Assembly (NCBI GenBank): GCA_023412455.1
Contig: JAEYNQ010000028.1
Coordinates: 1 to 7,629 of the forward strand
DNA from: Bacillota bacterium
Lineage (GTDB): Bacteria; Bacillota; Clostridia; Lachnospirales; Cellulosilyticaceae
DNA length: 7,629 bases
Direction: 5' to 3'
Both the position numbers and the translations under genes were made by a program. This document shows, piece after piece, positions 1 to 6,816 of this stretch. Within the stretch, counting starts at the first letter, position 1; each line of letters starts with the position of its first letter. The notes under the pieces are model-generated. The model made no database searches. It was not told where the DNA came from and saw only the letters and a list, made by a program, of their open reading frames with translations.

Positions 1-17
1 AAATGGAGGTGTCGAAA

Positions 18-461
18 ATGCAACAATTAGCAGGTGAGAAGTTATTATATCGACTTCAGTATGAACTTAGTAATAAAATCATTGAAGTTCCTAAAAAAAT
101 AAAGTTTAATTCATGCACTATTAATCATGTAGAAAAAATAGAGGTTAAAATAAAGGAAGATGATTTGCCGTTTCATGAATTGCATATATATGCACCAATC
201 ACAAATTTTTTTGATATGCCCCGTAGTGAAAAATCTCCTACAGTTATCCAAAGGATATATACTGAAAAAAATTACGAATATGATTGTGATAGCGAATGTA
301 TTTCAATTAAACAATTAAGGCATATAGGAGGTAAAAAGAGAAATCTTACTCCAGAAGATATTGGTATAGTTAAGAAATGCTTACAGAACAAAATTATGGA
401 TGAAGATGAAATAAGTGATGCATTTAATATTAGTATCAACTATCTCAAGTCGGTGTTATAG
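18..461 (+). CDS. Hypothetical protein with possible C-terminal helix-turn-helix
   Basis: A 147-residue protein of unknown function; I do not recognise the family. The start is set at 18 because GGAGGTG at 5-11 lies six bases upstream; an in-frame ATG at position 3 sits against that Shine-Dalgarno and has none of its own. The protein is soluble-looking, with no signal peptide or membrane segment. The N-terminal two thirds is charged and beta-rich looking (for example HELHIYAPI at about 53-61). The last 37 residues, from LTPEDIGIVKK to the end, read like a small helix-turn-helix (DEDEISDAFNISINYLKSVL), so DNA binding is possible but unproven. The next gene's Shine-Dalgarno overlaps this stop codon, so the two are very likely co-transcribed and translationally coupled. 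It could be transposon cargo or flanking chromosome; the left transposon end is not visible. Confidence 0.75.
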   Translation: MQQLAGEKLLYRLQYELSNKIIEVPKKIKFNSCTINHVEKIEVKIKEDDLPFHELHIYAPITNFFDMPRSEKSPTVIQRIYTEKNYEYDCDSECISIKQLRHIGGKKRNLTPEDIGIVKKCLQNKIMDEDEISDAFNISINYLKSVL

Positions 462-466
462 GAGGT
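460..466 (+). promoter_or_regulatory. Ribosome binding site overlapping an upstream stop codon
   Basis: AGGAGGT overlaps the TAG stop at 459-461 of the first gene and sits a few bases before the ATG at 471. This arrangement suggests translational coupling of the first two genes. Confidence 0.7.
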
Positions 467-470
467 ATGC

Positions 471-1184
471 ATGCAATCTAATGTAATCTCTCGTAGTGAC
501 ATTAGAAAAATTGATAATAAGGTAACGAGGTTTATATATTCTCTTTTATTTTTTTGTTTAGATTGGCTAAGAGATGAAGAAATTAATGAAAATGAAAGTA
601 TGACAATATTAGTACAGTATAAAATGCCTGCTACAATAATTTATGATAGGGGTTCTGCCAGGTATTATCCAATAGAAAGCAAAGAAAGAACATTAAACTT
701 GTCAGACTGGAAACAATTAGAAAAAGGTGGTAAATTATCTATTGCACAGTTTAAAAAATTGATAAATAGATATTTGCCAGAATGTAGTATAATAGATAGT
801 TACTTTAAGGGAAAGCAAGGAGTAGAATTTGAATGGCCTTTAGACTTTAAGGTGTCTATTAATAGAGACATTGAATTAAAAACTATTAGAGTAGGTTTCT
901 CTCCTACACAATCTATTTTGGGGATATTGATAAAAAAACCAGATTGGTTAGGTAGTAATATATGTAAGAGAGCTTTTAGGAATCGTGTAGTTATGTATTT
1001 TAAGGATAAGAAATTAATAGTTTTTGAGGGTGAAGGAGCAACGTATATTTTTAATGAAAATGGTATGCAATATACTAATATTAGGGATACAGCCATTGCA
1101 AGAGAAAGCATAGATTTAGTAAAAAGAATTGAGCATGGTACGGTGTATGAGAGCTGGGAACAGGATATTAAGAAGGTATTTTAA
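471..1184 (+). CDS. Hypothetical protein, 237 residues
   Basis: Unknown function; no family recognised. The ATG at 471 has AGGAGGT at 460-466 overlapping the upstream stop codon, a strong ribosome site that supports this start. The N-terminal stretch around residues 20-33 (TRFIYSLLFFCLDW) is hydrophobic but too short and too charged on both sides to be a convincing membrane segment. The rest is a mix of charged and hydrophobic residues with two likely beta-rich blocks (about 120-165 and 170-205). There are no Walker, zinc-finger or nuclease motifs that I can see. It forms a two-gene unit with the preceding gene, is co-directional with the recombinase/tns operon, and is separated from it by a promoter and a strong hairpin, so it is probably a separate transcription unit. 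Cargo or a host gene are both possible. Confidence 0.72.
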   Translation: MQSNVISRSDIRKIDNKVTRFIYSLLFFCLDWLRDEEINENESMTILVQYKMPATIIYDRGSARYYPIESKERTLNLSDWKQLEKGGKLSIAQFKKLINRYLPECSIIDSYFKGKQGVEFEWPLDFKVSINRDIELKTIRVGFSPTQSILGILIKKPDWLGSNICKRAFRNRVVMYFKDKKLIVFEGEGATYIFNENGMQYTNIRDTAIARESIDLVKRIEHGTVYESWEQDIKKVF

Positions 1185-1203
1185 AACTAACAGGGGTTAT
1201 GTA

Positions 1204-1232
1204 TTGAATTATGAATAATAAAATAATATAAT
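1204..1232 (+). promoter_or_regulatory. Candidate sigma-A promoter for the recombinase-tns operon
   Basis: TTGAAT at 1204-1209 (four of six bases match the TTGACA consensus) is followed by exactly 17 bases and a perfect TATAAT at 1227-1232. Transcription would begin near 1239 and run through the large hairpin at 1278-1340 before reaching the recombinase start at 1378, giving a leader of about 139 nt. The region is very AT-rich, so chance matches are a concern, but spacing and position are good. Confidence 0.45.
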
Positions 1233-1277
1233 ACAATTACAACAAAACTTAAATTATGAAGCAGATACTTATATATT

Positions 1278-1346
1278 AAACGCCTTCTATAGGCAGTGAT
1301 AGTTAAAAAAAATAACTATCATTGACTATAGGAGGCGTTTTTTCTT
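1278..1346 (+). terminator. Long hairpin followed by a T-run: terminator or attenuator
   Basis: Arms at 1278-1305 and 1313-1340 are 28 nt each around a seven-A loop. As RNA, 25 positions pair by Watson-Crick, two are G-U wobbles and one is a G-A mismatch. The 3' arm runs straight into TTTTTT with a following CTT, the form of an intrinsic terminator on the plus strand. It could end the transcript of the upstream two-gene unit. Because a promoter candidate lies upstream at 1204-1232, it could also act as an attenuator in the leader of the recombinase-tns operon. The opposite strand has a poorer T-tract, so termination is mainly rightward. Confidence 0.7.
1297..1321. repeat. 9-bp perfect inverted repeat with 7-bp spacer: possible recombinase core site
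   Basis: TGATAGTTA at 1297-1305 and TAACTATCA at 1313-1321 are perfect inverted copies separated by seven A bases. Two roughly 9-13 bp half-sites around a 6-8 bp centre is the usual geometry of a tyrosine-recombinase crossover site. It lies 56 bp before a tyrosine recombinase gene, the place where TnpI of Tn4430 has its internal resolution site. The same bases form the top of the terminator-like hairpin, so the symmetry may simply be the terminator stem. Both uses are compatible. Confidence 0.35.
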
Positions 1347-1377
1347 ATGTTGTTTATAAGCAAAGGAGGAGCTACAA

Positions 1378-2241
1378 ATGGATTGGATACAGGGGTTTCA
1401 AAGATACCTAATCAACGAAAGTAAAAGCAAGAACACAATTTCAACGTATTCCTTAAATATCAGAGAATACCTAAACTGGTTCTGTGATACATATGGAGTG
1501 AAATTTACAAAGCTATATCGAGAAAACGTTTTAGATTACAAGAGCTACCTATTAAATATCCGCAAGTATAAAGGTAAGTCTCTAAATGGAAAAACAGTTA
1601 ATAATAAACTGAGTTCATTACTATGTTTTAACGAGTATTTAGTAGAAGAAAAACATCAAGAAGACATTGTTTTAAAAAAGAAAGATTTGATTAAATTGCA
1701 GTCTGATTTTGTTAACCCTTGTAAAGTAACAAAAGGACAAGTAGAACAATTTAGACAGAGAATATTGCAGGCAGAAGATAAGAGAATGTATGCCATTGTA
1801 ACATTACTGGCATATGGCGGATTGAGAATTAGTGAAGCATTGAGTGTAAAAGAGCGAGACTATTGCCTTCAGACAAAAGAATTAGTTGTAAGGCAGGGAA
1901 AGGGAAAAAAGCAGAGAATTGTGTATTTAAATAGCAAGGTGATTAATGCAATAAGAGAATATTTAAAGATAAGAAGAGACGCAGGAGAATATTTATTTGT
2001 ATCTCGTCAAAATGATACCTTAGATAGAACAGTTGTAAATCGAGCATTTAAAAAACATAGTAAAGAAGTCTTAATAACCCCACATATGTTACGTCATTTT
2101 TATATAACTAACTGTTTAGAGACAGGGTTGTATTCTTTACACGAAATTGCGTATCAAGTAGGGCATAAAGACCTGCGAAATTTGCTCATTTACACGAACC
2201 CTTCGGTTCAAGCAATGAAAGACAAAGCAGAACTATTATAG
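1378..2241 (+). CDS. Tyrosine recombinase (integrase/TnpI-like resolvase)
   Basis: A 287-residue tyrosine site-specific recombinase with the full catalytic set visible. An N-terminal SAM-like core-binding domain (about 1-95, with NTISTYSLNIREYLNWF) is followed by a catalytic domain with R150 (AYGGLRISEAL), K175 (RQGKGKKQRIV), H236 and R239 (TPHMLRH), H263 (VGHKDL) and the nucleophile Y272 (LIYTNPS). Length and the C-terminal Y-TNPS motif resemble, from memory, the TnpI-type recombinases of Tn4430-class transposons. The start at 1378 has AAAGGAGG at 1362-1369 with an eight-base spacer. It is the first gene of an operon that continues without a terminator into tnsABC, and a palindromic candidate site lies directly upstream. 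The job suggested by context is cointegrate resolution, or integration/excision of the element. An independent integrase that landed next to tns genes is the main alternative. Confidence 0.93.
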   Translation: MDWIQGFQRYLINESKSKNTISTYSLNIREYLNWFCDTYGVKFTKLYRENVLDYKSYLLNIRKYKGKSLNGKTVNNKLSSLLCFNEYLVEEKHQEDIVLKKKDLIKLQSDFVNPCKVTKGQVEQFRQRILQAEDKRMYAIVTLLAYGGLRISEALSVKERDYCLQTKELVVRQGKGKKQRIVYLNSKVINAIREYLKIRRDAGEYLFVSRQNDTLDRTVVNRAFKKHSKEVLITPHMLRHFYITNCLETGLYSLHEIAYQVGHKDLRNLLIYTNPSVQAMKDKAELL

Positions 2242-2263
2242 TAGGAAATATTACTTTATAAAT

Positions 2264-2269
2264 GAGGTG
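2264..2269 (+). promoter_or_regulatory. Ribosome binding site that decides the small gene's start
   Basis: GAGGTG at 2264-2269 precedes ATG 2276 by six bases. A GTG at 2267 in the same frame lies inside this site and so is not a credible start. Confidence 0.65.
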
Positions 2270-2275
2270 AAAATT

Positions 2276-2491
2276 ATGAAAGATGATGTATTGGAGCTAT
2301 TTATGTATGCAGTAGAGCATAATTTGTGGGATTTACAAAGAGGGTTATATCCTGAAGTGATTAGCAGTTATAAATCTAACCCCAGAGTAGTTAATTATGC
2401 TGAAGAAGCAATGAGACTAATGAAAATTAGAATGAATGGCATGAGAGGAGGAATAGAATGTGATCCAACTACCAGTTATGAAGAGTGGTAA
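2276..2491 (+). CDS. Small hypothetical protein between recombinase and tnsA
   Basis: A 71-residue protein of unknown function. The start at ATG 2276 is supported by GAGGTG six bases upstream. It is predicted helical: an N-terminal amphipathic stretch (DDVLELFMYAVEHNLWDL), a middle with SSYKSNPRVVNYAEEAMRLMKIRMNG, and an acidic tail ending TSYEEW. There is no cysteine cluster or obvious helix-turn-helix. Its last 32 bases overlap the start of tnsA in another frame, and the tnsA ribosome site lies inside it, so translation of the two is probably coupled. Position suggests an accessory factor for the recombinase (for example a directionality or architectural factor) or for the TnsA step, but nothing in the residues proves either. 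The good ribosome site and operon position argue that it is real. Confidence 0.65.
   Translation: MKDDVLELFMYAVEHNLWDLQRGLYPEVISSYKSNPRVVNYAEEAMRLMKIRMNGMRGGIECDPTTSYEEW
2445..2451 (+). promoter_or_regulatory. Ribosome binding site selecting the GTG start of tnsA
   Basis: GAGGAGG at 2445-2451 is eight bases before GTG 2460. It lies inside the upstream small gene and favours the GTG over the next in-frame ATG at 2478. Confidence 0.65.
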
Positions 2492-3215
2492 AGACTATGC
2501 TCCTTACACCAAAACCAATACCTTTAGCAGTAAAGGTAGAGCTACAAGAATTATGGGTATAAAAACAAGTCGTATTCATCATCTGCAATCGGATAATCAG
2601 TACAGAGCTTTTTTAATCTTTGAATGGTCAGACCAAGTATTGGATATAAGGGAATCATATCCATTGCTGGACATTATGGAAGTAATAGATGACAAAGAGG
2701 ATTTGAGATTTGATAAGTTTAAAGATAAAGAAAAAGATAAACAGTTTATACTTACAACTAACTTTCTTCTTACGGTGAATAAAGGTAACGGAGACAGTGA
2801 GTATGTAGCAAGAACAGTTAAAAATACAAGTGAACTTAGTAGGAATATTACAGCAGAAAAATTAGAAATAGAAAGACGATACTGGCAAGCTAAGGGGATA
2901 GAATGGAAAATCATTACTGAAAAAGAGTTAGATAGACAATTGGTGAAAAATATAGAGTTTGTAAGAGAAACATTATTGCAGAGCCAATGGCAGGAGCAAG
3001 AGTTAAGAGAAATGGGTAATAAGTTGGCTTTGATACTTATGAACAGTGGAGATTACGTATTAAAACAGGTATTAAAAGATTTTGAGAGGATAGTTTCTTT
3101 AGAAGAAGGAACAGGTCTATTTGTATTTAGATACTTAATAGCAAAAAAGAAAGTGCGTATTAATATGTTTAAGAAGTTTGAAATAGCTAAAAGAGTTAAT
3201 GAAATCTTAGTATAG
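2460..3215 (+). CDS. tnsA: TnsA-family transposase endonuclease subunit with altered active site
   Basis: A 251-residue homologue of Tn7 TnsA (273 residues), the restriction-enzyme-like subunit that nicks the 5' ends of the transposon and partners TnsB. Matching landmarks against E. coli TnsA from memory are KDYAPYT near the N terminus, SRIHHLQSDNQYRAFLIFEWSDQVLDIRESYPLL (38-70), and EKLEIERRYWQAKGIEWKIIT (133-153). A C-terminal winged-helix-like TnsC-contact region follows. The catalytic Glu (Tn7 E63) is E65 and the Lys (K132) is K121. The usual TDFL motif reads TTNFL, so the catalytic Asp (D114) is N101, codon AAC at 2760-2762. The position of Tn7 Q130 is T119. Nuclease activity is therefore doubtful, though the fold and contacts may be kept. 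The GTG start at 2460 is favoured by its Shine-Dalgarno. The stop overlaps the tnsB ribosome site. Confidence 0.92.
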   Translation: MIQLPVMKSGKDYAPYTKTNTFSSKGRATRIMGIKTSRIHHLQSDNQYRAFLIFEWSDQVLDIRESYPLLDIMEVIDDKEDLRFDKFKDKEKDKQFILTTNFLLTVNKGNGDSEYVARTVKNTSELSRNITAEKLEIERRYWQAKGIEWKIITEKELDRQLVKNIEFVRETLLQSQWQEQELREMGNKLALILMNSGDYVLKQVLKDFERIVSLEEGTGLFVFRYLIAKKKVRINMFKKFEIAKRVNEILV

Positions 3216-3225
3216 AGGTGATTTT

Positions 3226-5307
3226 ATGGATATTACTAAGAACCAATTAGTTATGGTCAATAATGAAGTTGTACGTATTCTATATGTAGATAAGCTAACA
3301 GCTATTGTATACGTAATAGAAATGGACACGTTTAAGTGGCCATATTTAGTTTCTTTAGAAGTAGTAGAAAAAGCAAGTAAAGATTATGAGAGTATTAATA
3401 TAGAAGAAAGTGCATACATAAGGCTGTTTTTAGAAGAAAGTTTGACTACTTCTCAGTTAAATAAGCGAGAAAAGGCATGGGAAGTAGTTAATTTCATTAC
3501 AAGTCAGTTAAATGGGGTAGAGATCTATATACATAAGTATCGAATCCCAATATTAAAGCAGGCAGAGCAATTGTTTGAAGTTGGAAATAAAACTTTAAAG
3601 AAATATCTACTAATGTACTGGAAGGGAGCAGGGACTAAGAATAGTTTACTTCCCTTCTATGATAAGTGTGGTGGTAGAGGGCAGGAGAAAAAAGTAGGAA
3701 CCAAGAAGATGGGAAGACCACGTATTTTATTAGAAAAACAAGGAGTAAATGTAGATGAGAATATTAAGAGGATCTTTAAGAAAGGTTTAAATAGCTATTA
3801 CTATAATGAGCGGAAGATTAGTTTAAAGACAGCTTATGAATTAATTATAAAAGAGCACTTTAGTAAGCAAACAATAGATAAAAGTGGCAAGCAACTACTG
3901 ATTTTAGAGGAAAAAGTACCTACTTATGAGCAGTTTTTATATTGGTATAGAAAGAACAAAGACATAAAGAAAGAAGTATCTACAAGAGGTTCATCTAAGG
4001 AGTTTTACCAGAAAAACAGGGCGATAGTAGGTAATTCTATTCAAGATTCAGGGCTTGGACCTGCTAACTTATTTCAAATAGATAGCACGATATTCGATTG
4101 TTACCTGGTAAGTATGCTTAATAGGAATGTAATTGTGGGGAGACCAGTCCTATATACAGTGATGGACGTTTATTCTCGTGTTATTGTTGGTATCAACGTT
4201 ACATTTGAGTCTTTTAACGGTTATGTAGGAGCAATGATTGCATTAGAAAACGCTATGACAGAAAAAGCTCCTTATTGTAAAAAGTATGGCATAGATATTC
4301 TGGAAAATGAATGGCCGTCAGCAATACCCAATAAAATCATGGCAGATAGAGGGGAGTTAGAGAATGGACAGATAGAAAATGCAATTGCTCATTTAGGTAT
4401 AAGCATTCAAAATACACCACCTTACAGAGCAGATTATAAAGGAATCATAGAGTCCGGCTTTAAGCAGTTGAATATTAAGATTAAACCTTTCGCAGACGGA
4501 GTAGTAACTAATTCTAAGAATATCTTAGAAAGAGGAGAGAAGGATTATAGGCTAAAAGCTAATTTAAATCTACACGAGTTTACTCAGATAGTAATAAGAA
4601 CAGTTCTTTTTCATAATAACCACCATGTCTTAAGCGAGTATGTGACTAATGATATGCAGGTAGAAGATGGCATAGAGAAGATACCAGTTGAGATATGGGA
4701 ACATGGTATAAAGACAACTAAAGGACAATTAAGAATGCTTTCAAAAGAAGTAATAAAGCTAAACTTATATCCTACAGCACAAGCAAGTGTGACAGCTAAG
4801 GGCGTATATTTCAATAAAATGTATTACTTATCGTCTAATTTACTTAAAAGTAACGACTTTGCTAAAGCAAGAACGGGTGGAAGTTGGAAGGTGACTGTGT
4901 CATATGATCCGAGAGACCTAACTACTATTTTTCTTGTTTCTGATGATAAAAAGTCTTTTGAAGAGCTAACTTTAGTAGAGTATCTAAGTAAGTTTAAGCA
5001 TATGGCACTTGAGGATATTAATAGTGTTATTGGAGATGAAGAAGTAAGGAGTAAGCAAGGTAAAGAGCAGGAGCTTCAGGCTAAAATTAATCTATTCAGC
5101 GATATAGAAAATATAGTAGCTGAAGCGAGAGAAAAAGCAGGAGCAGAGCAAGACGTTAATGCTTCTAAGGCAAGTAGGTTGAGGGGGATTAAAGAAAATC
5201 TTAAGGAAGAGCGTAAGATTGAAAGAAATGATAGGGTAAGCGAATTAATATTAGAGGGAGGAAGTAATGAGGTATTAGATGAATTAGAACTTTTTAGAGT
5301 GAAATAA
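3226..5307 (+). CDS. tnsB: TnsB transposase, DDE (retroviral integrase-like) family
   Basis: A 693-residue Tn7-type transposase that binds the transposon ends and performs 3'-end cleavage and strand transfer. The N-terminal part carries DNA-binding helices, including KQAEQLFEVGNKTLKKYLLMYWKGAG (111-136) and the family-typical LLPFYDKCGGRG (141-152), then GRPR at 163-166. The RNase H-fold core has D286 (FQIDST), D374 (MADRGE) and E409 (GIIESGF). The spacing is 88 and 35 residues, the same as I recall for E. coli TnsB D273, D361 and E396, so catalysis looks intact. A beta-barrel region follows (about 500-575). The charged, coiled C terminus (about 600-693) is where TnsB contacts TnsC in Tn7. 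ATG 3226 follows GAGGTG that overlaps the tnsA stop. Length is close to Tn7 TnsB (702). Confidence 0.96.
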   Translation: MDITKNQLVMVNNEVVRILYVDKLTAIVYVIEMDTFKWPYLVSLEVVEKASKDYESINIEESAYIRLFLEESLTTSQLNKREKAWEVVNFITSQLNGVEIYIHKYRIPILKQAEQLFEVGNKTLKKYLLMYWKGAGTKNSLLPFYDKCGGRGQEKKVGTKKMGRPRILLEKQGVNVDENIKRIFKKGLNSYYYNERKISLKTAYELIIKEHFSKQTIDKSGKQLLILEEKVPTYEQFLYWYRKNKDIKKEVSTRGSSKEFYQKNRAIVGNSIQDSGLGPANLFQIDSTIFDCYLVSMLNRNVIVGRPVLYTVMDVYSRVIVGINVTFESFNGYVGAMIALENAMTEKAPYCKKYGIDILENEWPSAIPNKIMADRGELENGQIENAIAHLGISIQNTPPYRADYKGIIESGFKQLNIKIKPFADGVVTNSKNILERGEKDYRLKANLNLHEFTQIVIRTVLFHNNHHVLSEYVTNDMQVEDGIEKIPVEIWEHGIKTTKGQLRMLSKEVIKLNLYPTAQASVTAKGVYFNKMYYLSSNLLKSNDFAKARTGGSWKVTVSYDPRDLTTIFLVSDDKKSFEELTLVEYLSKFKHMALEDINSVIGDEEVRSKQGKEQELQAKINLFSDIENIVAEAREKAGAEQDVNASKASRLRGIKENLKEERKIERNDRVSELILEGGSNEVLDELELFRVK

Positions 5308-5314
5308 GGGTGAT

Positions 5315-5319
5315 GGGAG
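5315..5319 (+). promoter_or_regulatory. Ribosome binding site favouring ATG 5328 for tnsC
   Basis: GGGAG at 5315-5319 is eight bases before ATG 5328. The same GGGAG motif (6805-6809) serves the next gene at a seven-base spacing. Upstream in-frame GTG 5310 and ATG 5313 have no well-placed site. Confidence 0.5.
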
Positions 5320-5327
5320 TTGCAAAG

Positions 5328-6812
5328 ATGGAAAGTAGAACGTTATTTCTTCCTAATGGAATGGAAGCTGTTGAAGCAAAATATACGACGATGGGAATAG
5401 AGGAATATGATGAAAATCCATATATTCAGGCATTACCTGCATTGTGTAATAAGACAGAAATTATCAAGAACTTAATTAATATACCACAATATAAACAGGA
5501 GGAATGTCATTTAGATAGTGCCATTAGAATGCATTTAATACATCGTCTATATAAATTCTATCAGCCACTTCCTACTCATATAAAAATATGGAATATGATA
5601 GATTCGTTGATCAGACAAGGATACTTGGCAAGAAATCCTTTTGATAAAAATTATAGAAATTTTTTGCATGAGAGTGGTAAATCTATAATAAATAGAAATT
5701 TTGAAATTGCTACAAAAAATAACTTTAGAACTACGTCGAGTACAGGAACAATTATCGGATTTAGCGGAATGGGTAAAACAACAACCGTAAACAGGGTATT
5801 AAGCAATATTCCTCAAATTATCATTCATAATGAATATAGGGGATATGAATTTTCACAAATACAACTTACGTGGTTAAAGTTAGAAGCCCCTCATAATGCA
5901 AGTTTAAAAGCGCTATCACTACAATATTTTATGAAGTTAGATGAGTTATTAGGAACGAATAACTTTAACAAGTATGTTACAAGGAATTTATCATTAGATG
6001 CGATGTTACCTCTAATGGGACAAGCTGGTCAGAATGTGGGGCTTGGGTTATTGGTAATTGATGAATTACAGCATCTAATCGGCTCAAATGTGAATAAGAT
6101 TATGAATTATTTTGTTACGCTTATTAATTCCTTTGGAATACCAGTTCTATTCATAGGGACACCAGGTGCGTATCCAGTGTTTGAGAATGAACTTAGAATA
6201 GCCAGAAGAATCACAGGAAATGGAGAAGTGATTTGGAATAATATGAGTAATGATGGTGAGTTTGGCCTTTTTATGGAGGGGATGTGGAAATACCAATGGT
6301 TAAAAGAGTATATGCCTTTAACAAGAGAATTGATAGACGTATTCTATGAAGAAACGCAGGGAATTACAGATTTAGTTGTTAAACTATTTGTCAATATACA
6401 GGCTCAATCTATTGAATTAGGGAAAGAGAGTATAACTATAGCATTAGTGAAAAGCGTTGCTAAGGAATCTTTCAGAGCAATGAAAGGGATGTTAGATGCA
6501 ATTAAGAGTAAAAATCCATATAAGATTGCAAAATATGATGATATAAGAACTTTAGAAATTAAAGATGAGAATATGGTAAAGTCAATAAGCAGTGGAGAGA
6601 ATAAAAAGGTAAGTGGGAAGACACTTACGACTAATCAGATGATAGAAGTTACTGAGCAAAAGAAGAATAATGTTACTAAATCTAAGGAGGATAAATCTTA
6701 TGACATTAAAGATGTACGATATATAGTTAGTAAAGCGAAAACAAATAATATATCTGTATATCAAGCCTTAGTAGATGAAAATTACATAGATAATATGAAA
6801 ATATGGGAGTAG
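5328..6812 (+). CDS. tnsC: TnsC, AAA+ ATPase transposition regulator
   Basis: A 494-residue AAA+ protein that links target recognition by TniQ/TnsD to the TnsAB transposase and responds to ATP. The N-terminal block EEYDENPYIQALPAL (25-39) closely parallels the EAYRDNPFIEALPPL region of E. coli TnsC, so this is Tn7-proper type rather than the short TniB type. Walker A is GFSGMGKT (144-151), Walker B LLVIDE (241-246), and FIGTP (275-279) fits the sensor strand. The C terminus is charged and low in complexity (about 410-455), then has DVRYIVSKAK (462-471), matching the DLRYIYSQ region near the end of Tn7 TnsC. It is slightly shorter than E. coli TnsC (555). ATG 5328 is preferred for its ribosome site; GTG 5310 or ATG 5313 would add six or five residues. 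It starts 20 bases after tnsB. Confidence 0.95.
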   Translation: MESRTLFLPNGMEAVEAKYTTMGIEEYDENPYIQALPALCNKTEIIKNLINIPQYKQEECHLDSAIRMHLIHRLYKFYQPLPTHIKIWNMIDSLIRQGYLARNPFDKNYRNFLHESGKSIINRNFEIATKNNFRTTSSTGTIIGFSGMGKTTTVNRVLSNIPQIIIHNEYRGYEFSQIQLTWLKLEAPHNASLKALSLQYFMKLDELLGTNNFNKYVTRNLSLDAMLPLMGQAGQNVGLGLLVIDELQHLIGSNVNKIMNYFVTLINSFGIPVLFIGTPGAYPVFENELRIARRITGNGEVIWNNMSNDGEFGLFMEGMWKYQWLKEYMPLTRELIDVFYEETQGITDLVVKLFVNIQAQSIELGKESITIALVKSVAKESFRAMKGMLDAIKSKNPYKIAKYDDIRTLEIKDENMVKSISSGENKKVSGKTLTTNQMIEVTEQKKNNVTKSKEDKSYDIKDVRYIVSKAKTNNISVYQALVDENYIDNMKIWE

Positions 6813-6816
6813 TAGA

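Noticed and set aside
800..1111. Minus-strand open frame of about 100 codons
   Set aside because: It lies wholly inside the 237-residue plus-strand gene, has no good ribosome site and encodes no recognisable motif; it is a shadow frame.
1185..1277. Transposon left end with TnsB-binding repeats upstream of the recombinase
   Set aside because: Only a short AT-rich direct repeat (AATTATGAA at 1207-1215 and 1252-1260) was found; this is too short and too low in complexity to call an end.
2597..2914. Minus-strand open frame inside tnsA
   Set aside because: tnsA is firmly identified by family motifs across this interval; the antisense frame is serine/leucine-rich, typical of the reverse of AT-rich coding DNA.
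4611..4814. Minus-strand open frame inside tnsB
   Set aside because: Fully within tnsB, short, and without motif or ribosome site.
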